From Bartonella sp. DGB1 (GTDB taxonomy: Bacteria > Pseudomonadota > Alphaproteobacteria > Rhizobiales > Rhizobiaceae): a stretch of DNA of 64,000 nt. Below the pieces are notes generated by a model, which searched no databases, was not told the origin of the DNA, and worked only from the letters and a program-made list of their open reading frames with translations. The stretch lies in the NCBI RefSeq assembly GCF_041345015.1, contig NZ_CP166769.1:124001-188000 (forward strand), in the 5' to 3' direction. A program made the translations under genes and the position numbers. This document shows positions 47,242 through 57,228 of this stretch, one piece after another. Position 1 is the first letter of the stretch; each line of letters begins with the position of its first letter.

Positions 47242-47514
47242 ATGCGACAAACAAAAATTTTAACTATTACTAATAAATTAGGTTTACATGCTAGAGCTTC
47301 TGCAAAATTCGTGCGTGTATGCGAAAAATTCTCTGCTGAAGTTACCGTAGAGAAGGATGGTCAAATAGTAGTAGGACGGTCATTATTAGGATTAATGATG
47401 TTAGCTGCAGGTCGTGGTTCCCAAATAAATATATCCGCTACTGGAGACGATGCAGCAGAAGTTTTAAATAGTTTAACTGAGTTAATAACTAATAAATTTG
47501 GCGAACCAGAATAA
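47242..47514 (+). CDS. ptsH: Phosphocarrier protein HPr
   Basis: This 90-aa HPr has active-site His16 in NKLGLHARASAKFV and regulatory Ser47 in VVGRSLLGLMMLAAGRG, the residue that HprK would modify. It follows EIIA by 4 bp. Enzyme I is not in this window. The chvI-hprK-EIIA-HPr order fits the regulatory PTS of Rhizobiales. Confidence 0.95.
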   Translation: MRQTKILTITNKLGLHARASAKFVRVCEKFSAEVTVEKDGQIVVGRSLLGLMMLAAGRGSQINISATGDDAAEVLNSLTELITNKFGEPE

Positions 47515-47544
47515 ATTATTATGAATAAATCAATTCAAGCAAAA

Positions 47545-47802
47545 TTATTTTTTTAATAAGTCATCTAATTTATTTGCTTTTTCTAATGCTTGAAGATCAT
47601 CACAACCACCAATATGCTGGCCGTTAATGAAAATTTGCGGCACTGTGTGTCTACCATTGGCTTTTTGTATCATTTCTTGTTTTAAAGTATCGTTATCAGT
47701 TATGTCAATTTCTTCTAAAACTAAATTTTTACTGGTTAATAATTGTTTGGCGGTTTGGCAATAAGGGCATGAGGCTTTAATATAAATGATAATTTCGTTC
47801 AT
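47545..47802 (-). CDS. grxC: Glutaredoxin 3
   Basis: This 85-aa thiol-disulfide oxidoreductase uses glutathione. The dithiol motif is CPYC at residues 12-15, followed by the TVPQIFINGQHIGGCDDL block that binds glutathione. It is convergent with hpr and downstream of comF on the same strand, an arrangement seen in other Rhizobiales. Confidence 0.96.
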   Translation of the reverse strand: MNEIIIYIKASCPYCQTAKQLLTSKNLVLEEIDITDNDTLKQEMIQKANGRHTVPQIFINGQHIGGCDDLQALEKANKLDDLLKK

Positions 47803-47861
47803 AAGTATAACTTTCTTATGGTTAGGTTACATGACAATATAATATATTAACACAATATAGA

Positions 47862-48650
47862 TTATGTCAAGGGTGTTCGAGCAAAAGTTAAAACATCTAC
47901 CACATTAGGGTGATATTTTAAAAGCTCTAAAACGATTGATTTAGTTGTGGCTCCAGTAGTATAGACATCATCAAATAATAAAATTTTCTTATTTTGTATA
48001 AAGGATCTATATTTTGCTACTACTTCAAATGCTTGAGATAGATTAATAAATCTATCCGACCTAGATAATTCGGTTGCTGGTTTGGTGTATTTTATTCGCT
48101 TTATTAGATCTGCTCTAAAATTTATCTCATGTTGTTTGCTTAATAATCTTGCTATTTCTGCTGATTGATTAAAACCTCTGTTTAAAAATTTTAATGGATG
48201 TAGTGGAACAGCTATTAATAAATCATATTTTTTGAATAAATTAGAGTGTACTTTAGAAATAAGAGATTCTATTAACTTTGATAAAAAAATATGACCATTA
48301 TATTTAAATTGTGTGACTATTTTCCTGGTAATTTCATCATATAAGACGGCTGAATATATTTTTATGTAGATAATAGAAGGATTTTCCGGTAATAAAAAAT
48401 AACTATCATGAATATGATAGTTAAGCTCTGGGAGGTTGTTATTATATTTTGAAAAATAAACATTTAACGCATTTGGTAAAAAAGAAATATTTTTATAACA
48501 TTCCTTGCAAATGTAGTTATTGTCAGTTATTATTTTATTGCAAAATCTACAAGAAATAGGAAATATTAAATTCAGTGTTTTGTACCAACTATTAGATAAG
48601 GAATTAGCTAAAGATAGATGTGTTGCTTTATGTTTAGTTAATTTTCGCAT
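47862..48650 (-). CDS. comF: ComF-family phosphoribosyltransferase-like protein
   Basis: The start at 48650 is preferred because GAGGGGG lies just upstream; an earlier in-frame ATG at 48698 would run into the divergent methyltransferase gene. The 262-aa protein has an N-terminal four-cysteine zinc motif (CRFCNKI and CKECYKN). The PRPP-binding signature KILLFDDVYTTGATTKS lies near the C-terminus. ComF proteins are linked to DNA uptake or processing, though the reaction is not known. Confidence 0.9.
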   Translation of the reverse strand: MRKLTKHKATHLSLANSLSNSWYKTLNLIFPISCRFCNKIITDNNYICKECYKNISFLPNALNVYFSKYNNNLPELNYHIHDSYFLLPENPSIIYIKIYSAVLYDEITRKIVTQFKYNGHIFLSKLIESLISKVHSNLFKKYDLLIAVPLHPLKFLNRGFNQSAEIARLLSKQHEINFRADLIKRIKYTKPATELSRSDRFINLSQAFEVVAKYRSFIQNKKILLFDDVYTTGATTKSIVLELLKYHPNVVDVLTFARTPLT

Positions 48651-48678
48651 ATAATTCCCCCTCAAATAATGTGATAAT

Positions 48679-49545
48679 ATGATTTTTGATCTTAACAATT
48701 TTTATAATTTTCAACAACGTTTATACGGTAAAAATACGGACAGAGAGTTATTTTTACTTAATTGGGTTACTAGAGAATTAACTGAAAGATTGTTGTTTGT
48801 TGATAGAACATTTGAGCAAACATTATATTATCCTCCGCTAGAGGATAATAATAAAAATTTGTTATTACAACAAGCAAAAATAGCTAATTTAACCTGCGCT
48901 TATAATAAAAATATATATTTAAATTTAAAAAATTTTACTGAATTTTGGTTAGCAGCTAAGCTTGAAAATGATAAGTATGATCTTATTCTAGCACCTTTTA
49001 TGTTATACCCTCGCGAGGATATAGTTGGTTTTTTAAGTAAAATATATAATGCATTAAAAAAAGATGGTTTATTTTTGTCCGTTGCTCTAGGTGAGGGTAG
49101 CTTATATGAATTGAAACATTCTTTATTACAAGCAGAAATGCAATTAACTAATGGAGCTACACCACGTGTTGCAACATTTCCTTCTTTAGTGAATATGGGC
49201 TCAATTTTATCTCAAGTGGGTTTTTATTTGCCGGTGGTAGATTTGGAAACAGTAACATTATCTTATAGTGATATTTTCGCTTTAATGAGTGATCTTAAAG
49301 CCATGGGTATGCAAAATATACTAACTAATAAATTAAAAAAAATATCACATCCTAAGTTATTTAAGTTAGCTAATGAAATTTATGCTAAAAATTTTAGTAA
49401 TGAGCAAGGAAAAATAATTGCAACTTTTTCGCTAATTTTCTTATCAGGATGGAGAGTGCCGGATAATCCACCTGAATTACCTAAAAAAGGTAGCGCAAAT
49501 ATTTCTCTACAGCAAGCATTAAGAGATATTACAAAAAAATTATAA
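48679..49545 (+). CDS. NDUFAF5/BioC-like SAM methyltransferase homologue with degenerate motif
   Basis: The 288-aa protein matches the alphaproteobacterial NDUFAF5-like family in its end regions (FQQRLYGKNTDRELFLLNWV, and MQNILTN ... SLIFLSGWRVPDNPP). Family members in this position usually have a DLG/GxG SAM motif after about residue 45; here the stretch reads TFEQTLYYPPLEDNN, with no glycines. Part of a Rossmann core remains (YDLILAPFMLYPREDIVGFL). Mitochondrial NDUFAF5 helps mature complex I. The gene is divergent from comF. Its methyltransferase activity is doubtful. Confidence 0.75.
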   Translation: MIFDLNNFYNFQQRLYGKNTDRELFLLNWVTRELTERLLFVDRTFEQTLYYPPLEDNNKNLLLQQAKIANLTCAYNKNIYLNLKNFTEFWLAAKLENDKYDLILAPFMLYPREDIVGFLSKIYNALKKDGLFLSVALGEGSLYELKHSLLQAEMQLTNGATPRVATFPSLVNMGSILSQVGFYLPVVDLETVTLSYSDIFALMSDLKAMGMQNILTNKLKKISHPKLFKLANEIYAKNFSNEQGKIIATFSLIFLSGWRVPDNPPELPKKGSANISLQQALRDITKKL

Positions 49546-49950
49546 TTTTTCTAGATAATTTTTTAATATAGGTAATATGTTAATATCTGCTGCGGGCATA
49601 GGATAATTAGATAAATTATCCATAGTAACCCATGCTATTTCTTGTCCTTCGTTATTCTTTAAAGTACCGGTATAATTATGACATAAATATAGAAATAATA
49701 TTAAATTAAATTCTTTATAAGCATGACTGGCGAATGTTAGAGGAATTAGATTATCAGCAGTAATATTAATATTTATTTCTTCTTTTATTTCTCTTATAAT
49801 GGCTTGTTCGGGCATTTCTTGTGCTTCTAACTTCCCGCCAGGAAACTCCCAGTAGCCCGCCATCGGCTTTCCTTCAGGGCGTTTTGTTAATAATATTTGT
49901 CGCTGAGGATTAATTAAAGCACAGCTACTGACTAAAATTATTTTCTTCAT
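49540..49950 (-). CDS. mutT: MutT-type Nudix hydrolase (8-oxo-dGTP diphosphatase)
   Basis: This 136-aa protein has the full Nudix box (GGKLEAQEMPEQAIIREIKEEI-type spacing GX5EX7REXXEE) around residues 38-60, preceded by PMAGYWEFPGG, as in MutT. It hydrolyses oxidised dGTP. It overlaps the end of the methyltransferase gene by 6 bp and starts 3 bp after argJ, so argJ-mutT are cotranscribed. Confidence 0.93.
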   Translation of the reverse strand: MKKIILVSSCALINPQRQILLTKRPEGKPMAGYWEFPGGKLEAQEMPEQAIIREIKEEININITADNLIPLTFASHAYKEFNLILFLYLCHNYTGTLKNNEGQEIAWVTMDNLSNYPMPAADINILPILKNYLEKL

Positions 49951-49953
49951 ATT

Positions 49954-51171
49954 TTAGCTACGATAATCCGCGTTAATTTTAATATATTCTTCTGTTAAAT
50001 CACAAGTCCATACAGTAAAATCACTGTTTCCTATATTTAAATTAACTTTTATCGTTATTTCTTTGTTTTTCATATAGCTTGATAAAGTGTTTTCGCAATA
50101 ATTTATAGATCTTTCACCATTTTCTGCAACACAATGATCACCAAAATATATTGCTAATTTGTCTCTGTCAGCTGTTTGTCCAGATTTACCTACTGCCATT
50201 ACTACTCTACCCCAATTAGCATCTTCTCCAGCTATTGCTGTTTTTACTAAGGGTGAGTTAGCTATTGAAAAAGCTACTTTTTTAGCTTCTTCTGTGGTTT
50301 TAGCTCCATTTACTTCAATTTTAATTAGCTTTTCAGCTCCTTCTCCATCTTGTACTATTTTTAAAGCTAAATCTAGCATAACTTCTTTCAGGGCTAGAGA
50401 AAATTCACTGTAAATATCATCATTTTCATTAGTAATTTTTACTCCATTTTCTCCAACTGAGAAAAATAATACACTATCAGAGGTAGAAGTATCACTGTCC
50501 ACTGTAATGGCGTTGAAAGTTACATCACATAATTCTTTTAATAGTTTCTGTGAGATGTTATTAGGAATTACTGCATCAGTGAAAATAAAACATAACATAG
50601 TTGCCATATTAGGAGCTATCATTCCAGCTCCTTTAGCAATTGCATTAATAATAATATTACCTTGCGGAGTTTTAATTATTTTGCTAACACCTTTTGCAAA
50701 AAGGTCCGTCGTCATTATTGCTTTAGCGGCATCATGCCAATCACTAGTTTGTTCACAACTCTGTTGATATAAAGATGCTAGTTGAGAGGTTATTTTATTA
50801 TGATCTAAGGGCTCTCCTATTACTCCGGTAGAGGCTAGGAATATTTCTTCTTTTTTACAATTTAATAAATTGGCTGTTGTTTCTGCTATTTTTTGACAGC
50901 TTTCATATCCTTTTTTTCCTGTAAAAGCATTAGCGTTACCGGAATTTACTATCAGCGCTTTTGCTTTACCTTGTGGTAATGAGAGACGACAATGGTCTAC
51001 GGGAGCAGATGGACATAACGATTGAGTAAAAACGCCGGATACTTGGGTAGGGCTGGTAAAAAAAATACATAAAAGATCTGTTCGATTAGAATATTTAATA
51101 TTGGCCTTAGCTGTAGCTATTTTAAGTCCATTAATATAGGGCATATCTGGAAAGTTTGGCTTATTGTCCAT
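49954..51171 (-). CDS. argJ: Bifunctional glutamate N-acetyltransferase / amino-acid acetyltransferase
   Basis: ArgJ recycles acetyl groups from acetylornithine to glutamate. The 405-aa proenzyme cleaves itself before a threonine in the GAGMIAPNMATMLCF block near residue 190. Other signatures are VNSGNANAFTGKKG, TVDSDTSTSDSV and NWGRVVMAVGKSG. The terminal threonine-rich active site looks intact. Spacing of 3 bp to mutT; the parvulin gene lies upstream with a terminator between. Confidence 0.96.
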   Translation of the reverse strand: MDNKPNFPDMPYINGLKIATAKANIKYSNRTDLLCIFFTSPTQVSGVFTQSLCPSAPVDHCRLSLPQGKAKALIVNSGNANAFTGKKGYESCQKIAETTANLLNCKKEEIFLASTGVIGEPLDHNKITSQLASLYQQSCEQTSDWHDAAKAIMTTDLFAKGVSKIIKTPQGNIIINAIAKGAGMIAPNMATMLCFIFTDAVIPNNISQKLLKELCDVTFNAITVDSDTSTSDSVLFFSVGENGVKITNENDDIYSEFSLALKEVMLDLALKIVQDGEGAEKLIKIEVNGAKTTEEAKKVAFSIANSPLVKTAIAGEDANWGRVVMAVGKSGQTADRDKLAIYFGDHCVAENGERSINYCENTLSSYMKNKEITIKVNLNIGNSDFTVWTCDLTEEYIKINADYRS

Positions 51172-51272
51172 GATTATATTACTCCCACTAACATTAGGAA
51201 TAGTTGTAAATCTTATGCTATTCCTTATAATTTTCTATTTCCTTTAAACAGAATTTTTTATAATTATTGTGT

Positions 51273-51305
51273 AAAAAAGGCTGTGCGTAGGAACACACAG
51301 CCTTT
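51273..51305 (-). terminator. Rho-independent terminator after the parvulin gene
   Basis: On the minus strand AAAGGCTGTG, a 10-base loop, CACAGCCTTT, then a T run. It lies about 42 bp after the stop codon of the PPIase gene and separates it from argJ. Confidence 0.9.
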
Positions 51306-51346
51306 AGTATGAACGGCTTTAATTATAAGCATTAAAGGTTAAAAAA

Positions 51347-52246
51347 TTATAAATTATTTAAATCTTTAACAGCTTTTTCAACTTGGTTGTTAGTGTATTT
51401 TACTGAAATAGCTGATTCAGCTTTTTTAACTAAATTTTCTAGAACTTTTGGATATTCCTCACGTAGAATAAGTGATTCTAATTGTGGTTTTACTTCTTCA
51501 AAAGTTGGTTTGCGAGTTTCGTCTAAACGAATGATATGCCAACCGTGGCTAGTTTTTATAGGAGTAGTATTATATTTACCAGGACTTAGCTCATCTAGAG
51601 TCTTATGAAGGTCAGCAAGTAATTTATCTTTAGAGAAAAGGCCTAAGTCACCACCTTTTACGTTATCTTTTTCAATTGAATAGATTTCTGCTACCTCTTC
51701 AAATTTTTTACCAGCTTTAAGTTGTTCTAAAGCTTTTTTTGCATCTTCTTCATTTTTAGCTAGAATATGATGAGCGCGATATAATACAACTTCAGGTGAG
51801 TTCACAACTTGTGTTTTATATAGTTCTTGTAGACGTGCTGGTGTAACTAATTTATTCACTTCTTTAGCCACATATTCACGTACTAGAAAATCATTAACAA
51901 CATCTTTTAGATCATTTTTATATTCATTTGATCTAGCATATGGTGATTTCTCAGCTTCTAGTAGTAATGAACGTGTAGTAATTAAAGAGCGTAATGCTAC
52001 TGCACGACGTAGCCCTTGTTCAAGAGAATTCAAATTTGGAGCATTTTTATTAATAAATGCATCTAAATCAGCTACGGTTATACGTTGCTTACCGACAGTT
52101 GCTACTACATCGTTAGCACGCAAATCGCTTAGGGCATTTTTTTGTTGTTGTGTTGTTTTATTTTTTTCTTCTGCAAAAGTTATGCTTGGATTAGCTGTTG
52201 CTAATAGTCCAGCAGTAATTAATGCGGTTATAGAAATTTTATTCAT
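51347..52246 (-). CDS. Periplasmic parvulin-type peptidyl-prolyl isomerase
   Basis: The start ATG 52246 has GGAG upstream and gives a clean signal peptide (MNKISITALITAGLLATA, cleavage near TFAEE); an in-frame ATG at 52297 would add 17 residues before it. The mature part has a SurA/PpiD-like N-terminal helical region. The PpiC rotamase domain follows from about residue 150 (YRAHHILAKNEEDAKKAL, GGDLGLFSKDKL, TSHGWHIIRLDE). It helps fold exported proteins and is divergent from secA, the familiar Rhizobiales pairing. Confidence 0.92.
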   Translation of the reverse strand: MNKISITALITAGLLATANPSITFAEEKNKTTQQQKNALSDLRANDVVATVGKQRITVADLDAFINKNAPNLNSLEQGLRRAVALRSLITTRSLLLEAEKSPYARSNEYKNDLKDVVNDFLVREYVAKEVNKLVTPARLQELYKTQVVNSPEVVLYRAHHILAKNEEDAKKALEQLKAGKKFEEVAEIYSIEKDNVKGGDLGLFSKDKLLADLHKTLDELSPGKYNTTPIKTSHGWHIIRLDETRKPTFEEVKPQLESLILREEYPKVLENLVKKAESAISVKYTNNQVEKAVKDLNNL

Positions 52247-52492
52247 TTTTTTACTCCAAATAAATAGTTTAGACATTATATAACGTTTATGGTTCATGAA
52301 TGTTCACATTGTTTATAAACAAAAGATAGTATTTTTTTTAAATATAAACAGATGTATGTAGAAAATATTAAGAAAATAATATTATAGCTTTAAAGAATAT
52401 ACAGACCTTTTTGTTTATATATTTAATATATAAAAATACTGTCCGTATATTAATAATGTTTTTTATTATATACAAGTATTTTTTTAAAAATG
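52247..52492. other. Divergent promoter region between the parvulin gene and secA
   Basis: The 308-bp gap between the two divergent genes holds no reading frame. It is very AT-rich with several short direct and inverted repeats that do not exceed expectation for such composition. Its right end carries the secA promoter candidate. Confidence 0.5.
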
Positions 52493-52521
52493 TTGTAATT
52501 ATGCAGAGCAGAAATTATATT
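52493..52521 (+). promoter_or_regulatory. Putative sigma-70-type promoter of secA
   Basis: TTGTAA (52493-52498), 17-base spacer, TATATT (52516-52521), 34 bp before the secA start. AAGGAAATT provides the ribosome site. Confidence 0.45.
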
Positions 52522-52554
52522 AGTAAAGATAATTAAAATAAGGAAATTGCTCTA

Positions 52555-55218
52555 ATGGTGAAAGTGTTAAATTTTATTAGAAAAATATTTGGATCTAATA
52601 ATAAACGTAAATTAAATGTTTTGTATCCTATAGTAGATAAAATTAATGCTTTAGAGCCTGAATTTGTTGCTTTATCAGATAAAGAATTACAAGATAAAAC
52701 TAGAGAATTTAAAGATAGGCTCTCTAAGGGCGAGAAATTAGATAGTTTAATACCAGAAGTATTTGCTTGCGTAAGAGAGACATCTAAACGGGTGCTTGGG
52801 TTACGACATTTTGATGTGCAATTGCTTGGTGGTTTAGTTTTACATCGTCGTGGTATAGCGGAAATGCGTACCGGTGAAGGTAAAACTTTAATGGCAACTC
52901 TGCCTATCTATTTAAATGCTTTAGAGGGTAAAGGGGTACATATAGTAACTGTTAATGATTATTTAGCACAAAGAGATTCGGAAACTTTAAGACCTTTGTT
53001 TGATTTTTTAGGTATGACAACAGGAGTCATCTTAAATGATATGAATCAGGAAGAGAGAAAGAGAGCCTATAATTGCGATATAACTTATGCTACTAACAAT
53101 GAGTTAGGCTTTGACTTTCTACGCGATAATATGGCCTTTGATCGTGAACAAATGGTGCAAAGAGAACATAATTATGCCATCATTGATGAAGTGGATTCTA
53201 TCTTAATTGATGAAGCAAGAACTCCTTTAATTATTTCAGGACCTTTAGAAGATAAAACGGAATTTTATGATTTAATAGATAAATTTGTTTTAAAATTATC
53301 TGCTGAAGATTATGAGATAGATGAAAAAAATAAAAATGTAGTCTTTACTGAGGTTGGTGTAGAAAAAATAGAAAAATTATTAGCCCAGGAAGGTCATTTA
53401 AAATCTGAAAATCTTTATGATATCGAGAATGTTTCTATTGTACATCATCTTAATAATAGTTTAAAAGCTCACAATCTTTTTCAACGTGATAAAGATTATA
53501 TCGTTCGTGATAATAAAGTGATAATTATTGATGAATTTACCGGAAGGATGATGACCGGTCGTAGGTATGGCGATGGACTACATCAAGCTATTGAAGCTAA
53601 AGAACATGTAACCATTCAGCCTGAAACTCATACTTTATCACAAATTACCTTTCAAAATTATTTCCGTATGTATAAAAAATTAGCGGGTATGACGGGAACT
53701 GCATTAACTGAAGCAGAAGAATTTGCTAATATTTATGATTTAGAAGTAGTGGAAATTCCTACTAATTTACCAATTTGTAGAATAGATGATGAAGATGAAA
53801 TATATCGTACAGAAGTAGAAAAATATAATGCTATAGTGAAAGAAATACAATCAGCACATGCTAAAAAACAACCCATTCTGATAGGAACGAATTCAATTGA
53901 AAAATCTGAAAGAATGGCAAAAATGTTGAAAAATATTGGAATAAAAAAATTCCAAGTATTAAATGCTAGATATCATGAGCAAGAAGCAGAAATCATTGCG
54001 CAAGCTGGTGTACCAGGATCGATAACTATTGCTACAAATATGGCCGGACGAGGAACCGACATACAGTTGGGTGGTAATTTAAGTATGCGCATTAGCAAAG
54101 AAACTGCTAATATGCAAGATGGACCAGCAAAAAATCTAAAAATAGAACATATTAAACAAGAGGTAGAGCAATTAAAAAAAGAAGCATTGCAGGCAGGTGG
54201 CTTATATGTCATAGGAACAGAGCGACATGAAAGTCGTCGTATTGATAACCAATTAAGAGGGCGTTCAGGCAGACAAGGTGATCCAGGGAGATCAAAATTT
54301 TATTTATCATTAGAAGATGATTTAATGAGGATCTTTGGTTCTAACCGTATGCAAGCTATATTGAATAAATTAGGGCTTAAAGAGGGAGAAGCGATTATTC
54401 ATCCTTGGATCAGTAAAGCCTTAGAAAAAGCACAAACTAAAGTTGAAGCACATTATTTTGATGCTCGTAAAAATCTTTTAAAATATGACGATGTCTCTAA
54501 TGATCAACGAAAAGTGATCTTTGAACAAAGACTTGAGGTAATGAATGCTAATAATTTAAATGAGCATATAGAAGAGTTAAGTTTAGAGGTAATTGATGAC
54601 ATAGTTGCTAAAGCTATACCAGCAGGTTCATATAAAGAAAAATGGAACCTAGAACAATTAAAAGATGAAGCTTTAAAAATCTTCAAAGTTGTTTTACCAA
54701 TTGAAAAATGGAATGAGGAAGAAGGTTTAACAGAAGAGGAAATAACCAATAGAATAGAAACCATTGTTTTAGCTAATCAGAATATCCAACGCGAACAATT
54801 AGGTGAAAAAATGTCTTTATATATTCAACGAGCAATATTATTAGAGGCAATAGATGAAGTGTGGCGTGCACATTTAACTGATTTAGATCATTTACGTTCA
54901 GTTATAGGATTTAGAGGATACGGTCAAAGGGATCCATTAATAGAATATAAAATGGAAGCATTTGAATTATTTAATTCTATGTTTTCTCAGTTACGTAAAA
55001 ATGCTATGACAAAATTATCTAATTTGCAGATGGCTACCCCTAACAAGATAAATTCTATACAGACACCTTTTACTAGTCGATCAGTTGCTTTACCTGAATC
55101 CGTTCTCGCACCTTCTATTGAGATGGTAGATGAGAAGCTTACAGAGGAAACGGCTAGAAATAGTAAGTGTAGTTGTGGTTCAGGTAAAAAATATAAACAT
55201 TGTCATGGTAAATTTTAA
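52555..55218 (+). CDS. secA: Preprotein translocase ATPase SecA
   Basis: SecA drives export through SecYEG. The 887-aa protein has Walker [15 protein letters not shown] near residue 104, [18 protein letters not shown] (DEAD-type Walker B) and [15 protein letters not shown]. The C-terminal zinc-binding SEC-C motif [15 protein letters not shown] binds SecB and lipids. Length is normal. It is convergent with the HWE kinase gene, separated by a hairpin. Confidence 0.98.
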   Translation: MVKVLNFIRKIFGSNNKRKLNVLYPIVDKINALEPEFVALSDKELQDKTREFKDRLSKGEKLDSLIPEVFACVRETSKRVLGLRHFDVQLLGGLVLHRRGIAEMRTGEGKTLMATLPIYLNALEGKGVHIVTVNDYLAQRDSETLRPLFDFLGMTTGVILNDMNQEERKRAYNCDITYATNNELGFDFLRDNMAFDREQMVQREHNYAIIDEVDSILIDEARTPLIISGPLEDKTEFYDLIDKFVLKLSAEDYEIDEKNKNVVFTEVGVEKIEKLLAQEGHLKSENLYDIENVSIVHHLNNSLKAHNLFQRDKDYIVRDNKVIIIDEFTGRMMTGRRYGDGLHQAIEAKEHVTIQPETHTLSQITFQNYFRMYKKLAGMTGTALTEAEEFANIYDLEVVEIPTNLPICRIDDEDEIYRTEVEKYNAIVKEIQSAHAKKQPILIGTNSIEKSERMAKMLKNIGIKKFQVLNARYHEQEAEIIAQAGVPGSITIATNMAGRGTDIQLGGNLSMRISKETANMQDGPAKNLKIEHIKQEVEQLKKEALQAGGLYVIGTERHESRRIDNQLRGRSGRQGDPGRSKFYLSLEDDLMRIFGSNRMQAILNKLGLKEGEAIIHPWISKALEKAQTKVEAHYFDARKNLLKYDDVSNDQRKVIFEQRLEVMNANNLNEHIEELSLEVIDDIVAKAIPAGSYKEKWNLEQLKDEALKIFKVVLPIEKWNEEEGLTEEEITNRIETIVLANQNIQREQLGEKMSLYIQRAILLEAIDEVWRAHLTDLDHLRSVIGFRGYGQRDPLIEYKMEAFELFNSMFSQLRKNAMTKLSNLQMATPNKINSIQTPFTSRSVALPESVLAPSIEMVDEKLTEETARNSKCSCGSGKKYKHCHGKF

Positions 55219-55220
55219 CT

Positions 55221-55249
55221 AATTTGAATAATTAGCAATTATTCAAATT
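55221..55249. terminator. Bidirectional hairpin between secA and the HWE kinase gene
   Basis: AATTTGAATAATT, loop AGC, perfect 13-bp complement. It covers the stop codon of the kinase gene (55239-55241) and begins 3 bp after secA, so it can serve both convergent genes. Confidence 0.7.
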
Positions 55250-56282
55250 GTGTATGTGGAATAGATAATTCATAAGTTAAATTTTCTTTACCAAACTCAT
55301 AACATATATATCCATTTACCGCGGTTGGTACTATTTTGGTTAATATTATATTAGAAAAAGATGTTGTTTGGATATTGTTCATTTGAATGGCTGGATAAAA
55401 TTCTTGCCATCTAATCTTTATTACAGGCTCTTTATTTTCGTTTAATTGTCTTTGACAAGATATTTTTAATTTTCCTTGCCCTTTTTTGATAGCACCATTT
55501 TTTTTGCTATTTCTAGCAAGTTCGTGTAACGCTAAACCAATATATAAGGTAGAGTTAGGAAATAAGTTAGGATTGTCTCCACTTATTTCTATCAATTCTG
55601 CTTTATGACATAATTTATCTTGTAATTGTATGTTAACTAATTGCTTAAATTTTACTCCTAGCCAATTAGCATCTGTTACTAGATCTTGCGTTAATGATAA
55701 ACTTTGTATTCTTCCTTCAAATTCTTGCATAAATTGATTAGGGGAGGAGCTATAACGAGCTGTTTGTCTTGCTAAACTTTCTACTATAGCTAGTAAATTC
55801 TTAGATCTATGACTAACTTCTCTGAGCAAAATTTTTAAAATTTTTTCTCGGTGTTTTAGATGAGATATATTTATAATAGTAGTGATAAGACCTAATATTC
55901 TTTGTTGATCATCTTTATGGCAAGCTATGGTTAATTTATACCATATTTCTTCAGTTATAATATTTTTAGGTGTTTTTTTGTTATTAAAAATATCGTTAAA
56001 ATTTAATTCTATTGATTCACTTTTACCAGTAGATAAAATATCTAATTTTATTGTTTCTAATCTTTCACTAATCTCAGTAGGGAAAATATTGGAATCTCTG
56101 TAATTATGACAATATTTTTCTTGTAATATAGCAGGCAGATTTTCTGCCCACTGATATATAAGATCAGGAGTTTGATACAATAAACAAATACCAGAATTTA
56201 CTAAAGCTTGTAATAATACATCAGGATGTTCTAATGCAATATTTGGATTAGTTTCAGTTAATAACGTAAAAGATTCTGACAT
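55239..56282 (-). CDS. HWE-family sensor histidine kinase of the general stress response
   Basis: The 347-aa protein has no transmembrane segment. Its N-terminal half resembles a PAS sensor fold. The H-box is LREVSHRSKNLLAIVESLA with the phosphoacceptor histidine, the N-box is LHELARNSKKNGA, and the WxE motif of the HWE family appears as IRWQE. The G-box, usually GFG, reads TTSFSNIIL, so ATP binding may be altered. It follows phyR by 14 bp and probably phosphorylates PhyR, like PhyK-type kinases. Confidence 0.85.
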   Translation of the reverse strand: MSESFTLLTETNPNIALEHPDVLLQALVNSGICLLYQTPDLIYQWAENLPAILQEKYCHNYRDSNIFPTEISERLETIKLDILSTGKSESIELNFNDIFNNKKTPKNIITEEIWYKLTIACHKDDQQRILGLITTIINISHLKHREKILKILLREVSHRSKNLLAIVESLARQTARYSSSPNQFMQEFEGRIQSLSLTQDLVTDANWLGVKFKQLVNIQLQDKLCHKAELIEISGDNPNLFPNSTLYIGLALHELARNSKKNGAIKKGQGKLKISCQRQLNENKEPVIKIRWQEFYPAIQMNNIQTTSFSNIILTKIVPTAVNGYICYEFGKENLTYELSIPHTQFE

Positions 56283-56296
56283 GTTATTAGAATAAT

Positions 56297-57091
56297 TTAA
56301 ATGTTAACTTTAGCATTTTCTTTAAAAAATAAAGCTTGGCTAATAAGTGCTTTAACCATGTCTGGCTTGAATGGTTTAGTTACTAAAAAAGTTGGCTCTG
56401 GTTTTTGACCTGTTAATAATCTTTCTGGAAAAGCGGTAATGAAAATTACGGGAACAGAAGTTTCTTTTAAAATATCATTCACTGCATCAATACCAGAACT
56501 ATCATCTGCTAACTGAATATCAGCTAATATCATGCCTGGGTTGGTCTCTTTATATAATTTTAATGCTTCAGTATGAGTTCTAGCTATACCTACTACTCTA
56601 TGTCCTAAAGTTTCTACTAATTGTTCTATATCCATTGCTATTAAAGGTTCATCTTCAATAATTAAAATTCTCGTAGAAACTTGTGCGGATATTTCTGCTG
56701 TGGCTTCCATTAATAAATTTTGGAATTCTTCTTTAGATACATTTAAAATTTCTGCAGCTTCCTCAGTAGTAAAATCCTCAACAGAAATAAGTAAAAAAGC
56801 CTGTCTTGCTTGTGGAGTTAAACAAGCTAAATTAGCTGAGGCTTGTTGCTCCCATGCATATTCAACTGTTGGAGAGGGAACTTTTATACTAGTTTGTTGA
56901 TATAAGTGATTGAATAAACGATATAAACCGATTTTGTCGCTAGAAGTTTCAGGAAAAACTGATAAATCCATAATTAATGCTTCTAGCATAAAAGCTATAT
57001 AAGCATCGCCAGATGTTTGTGAGCCAGTTACAGCTCGAGCAAAACGACGAAGATAAGGCAAATATGGCGATATGCGACGAGATAATGTCAT
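56297..57091 (-). CDS. phyR: PhyR, general stress response anti-anti-sigma regulator
   Basis: PhyR mimics a sigma factor: when phosphorylated it binds NepR and frees EcfG. The 264-aa protein has the sigma-like domains (about residues 1-135; YLPYLRRFARAVTGSQ, FTTEEAAEILNVS). A C-terminal receiver follows (acidic pair IIEDEP, phosphoacceptor in MILADIQ, and the FATGUY-type VPVIFITAFPERLL). It is divergent from nepR-ecfG and cotranscribed with the HWE kinase gene. GGAAC upstream is its ribosome site, not an EcfG promoter. Confidence 0.95.
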   Translation of the reverse strand: MTLSRRISPYLPYLRRFARAVTGSQTSGDAYIAFMLEALIMDLSVFPETSSDKIGLYRLFNHLYQQTSIKVPSPTVEYAWEQQASANLACLTPQARQAFLLISVEDFTTEEAAEILNVSKEEFQNLLMEATAEISAQVSTRILIIEDEPLIAMDIEQLVETLGHRVVGIARTHTEALKLYKETNPGMILADIQLADDSSGIDAVNDILKETSVPVIFITAFPERLLTGQKPEPTFLVTKPFKPDMVKALISQALFFKENAKVNI

Positions 57092-57228
57092 AACAAAAGT
57101 TCCTTATTTTTTATATTACACTATATATAAAGCTATTAAATGAATTAGTGCGTTATCTTTAAAGGACAAGATTTATTTGTTGCTTATGTTATAATTTTGA
57201 TAAAACACGAAATTAATGGAGATAACGG

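Noticed and set aside
57092-57228. GGAAC upstream of phyR considered as an EcfG promoter
   Set aside because: No CGTT lies at the required 16-18 base distance, and GGAAC sits directly before the start codon as part of the ribosome site.
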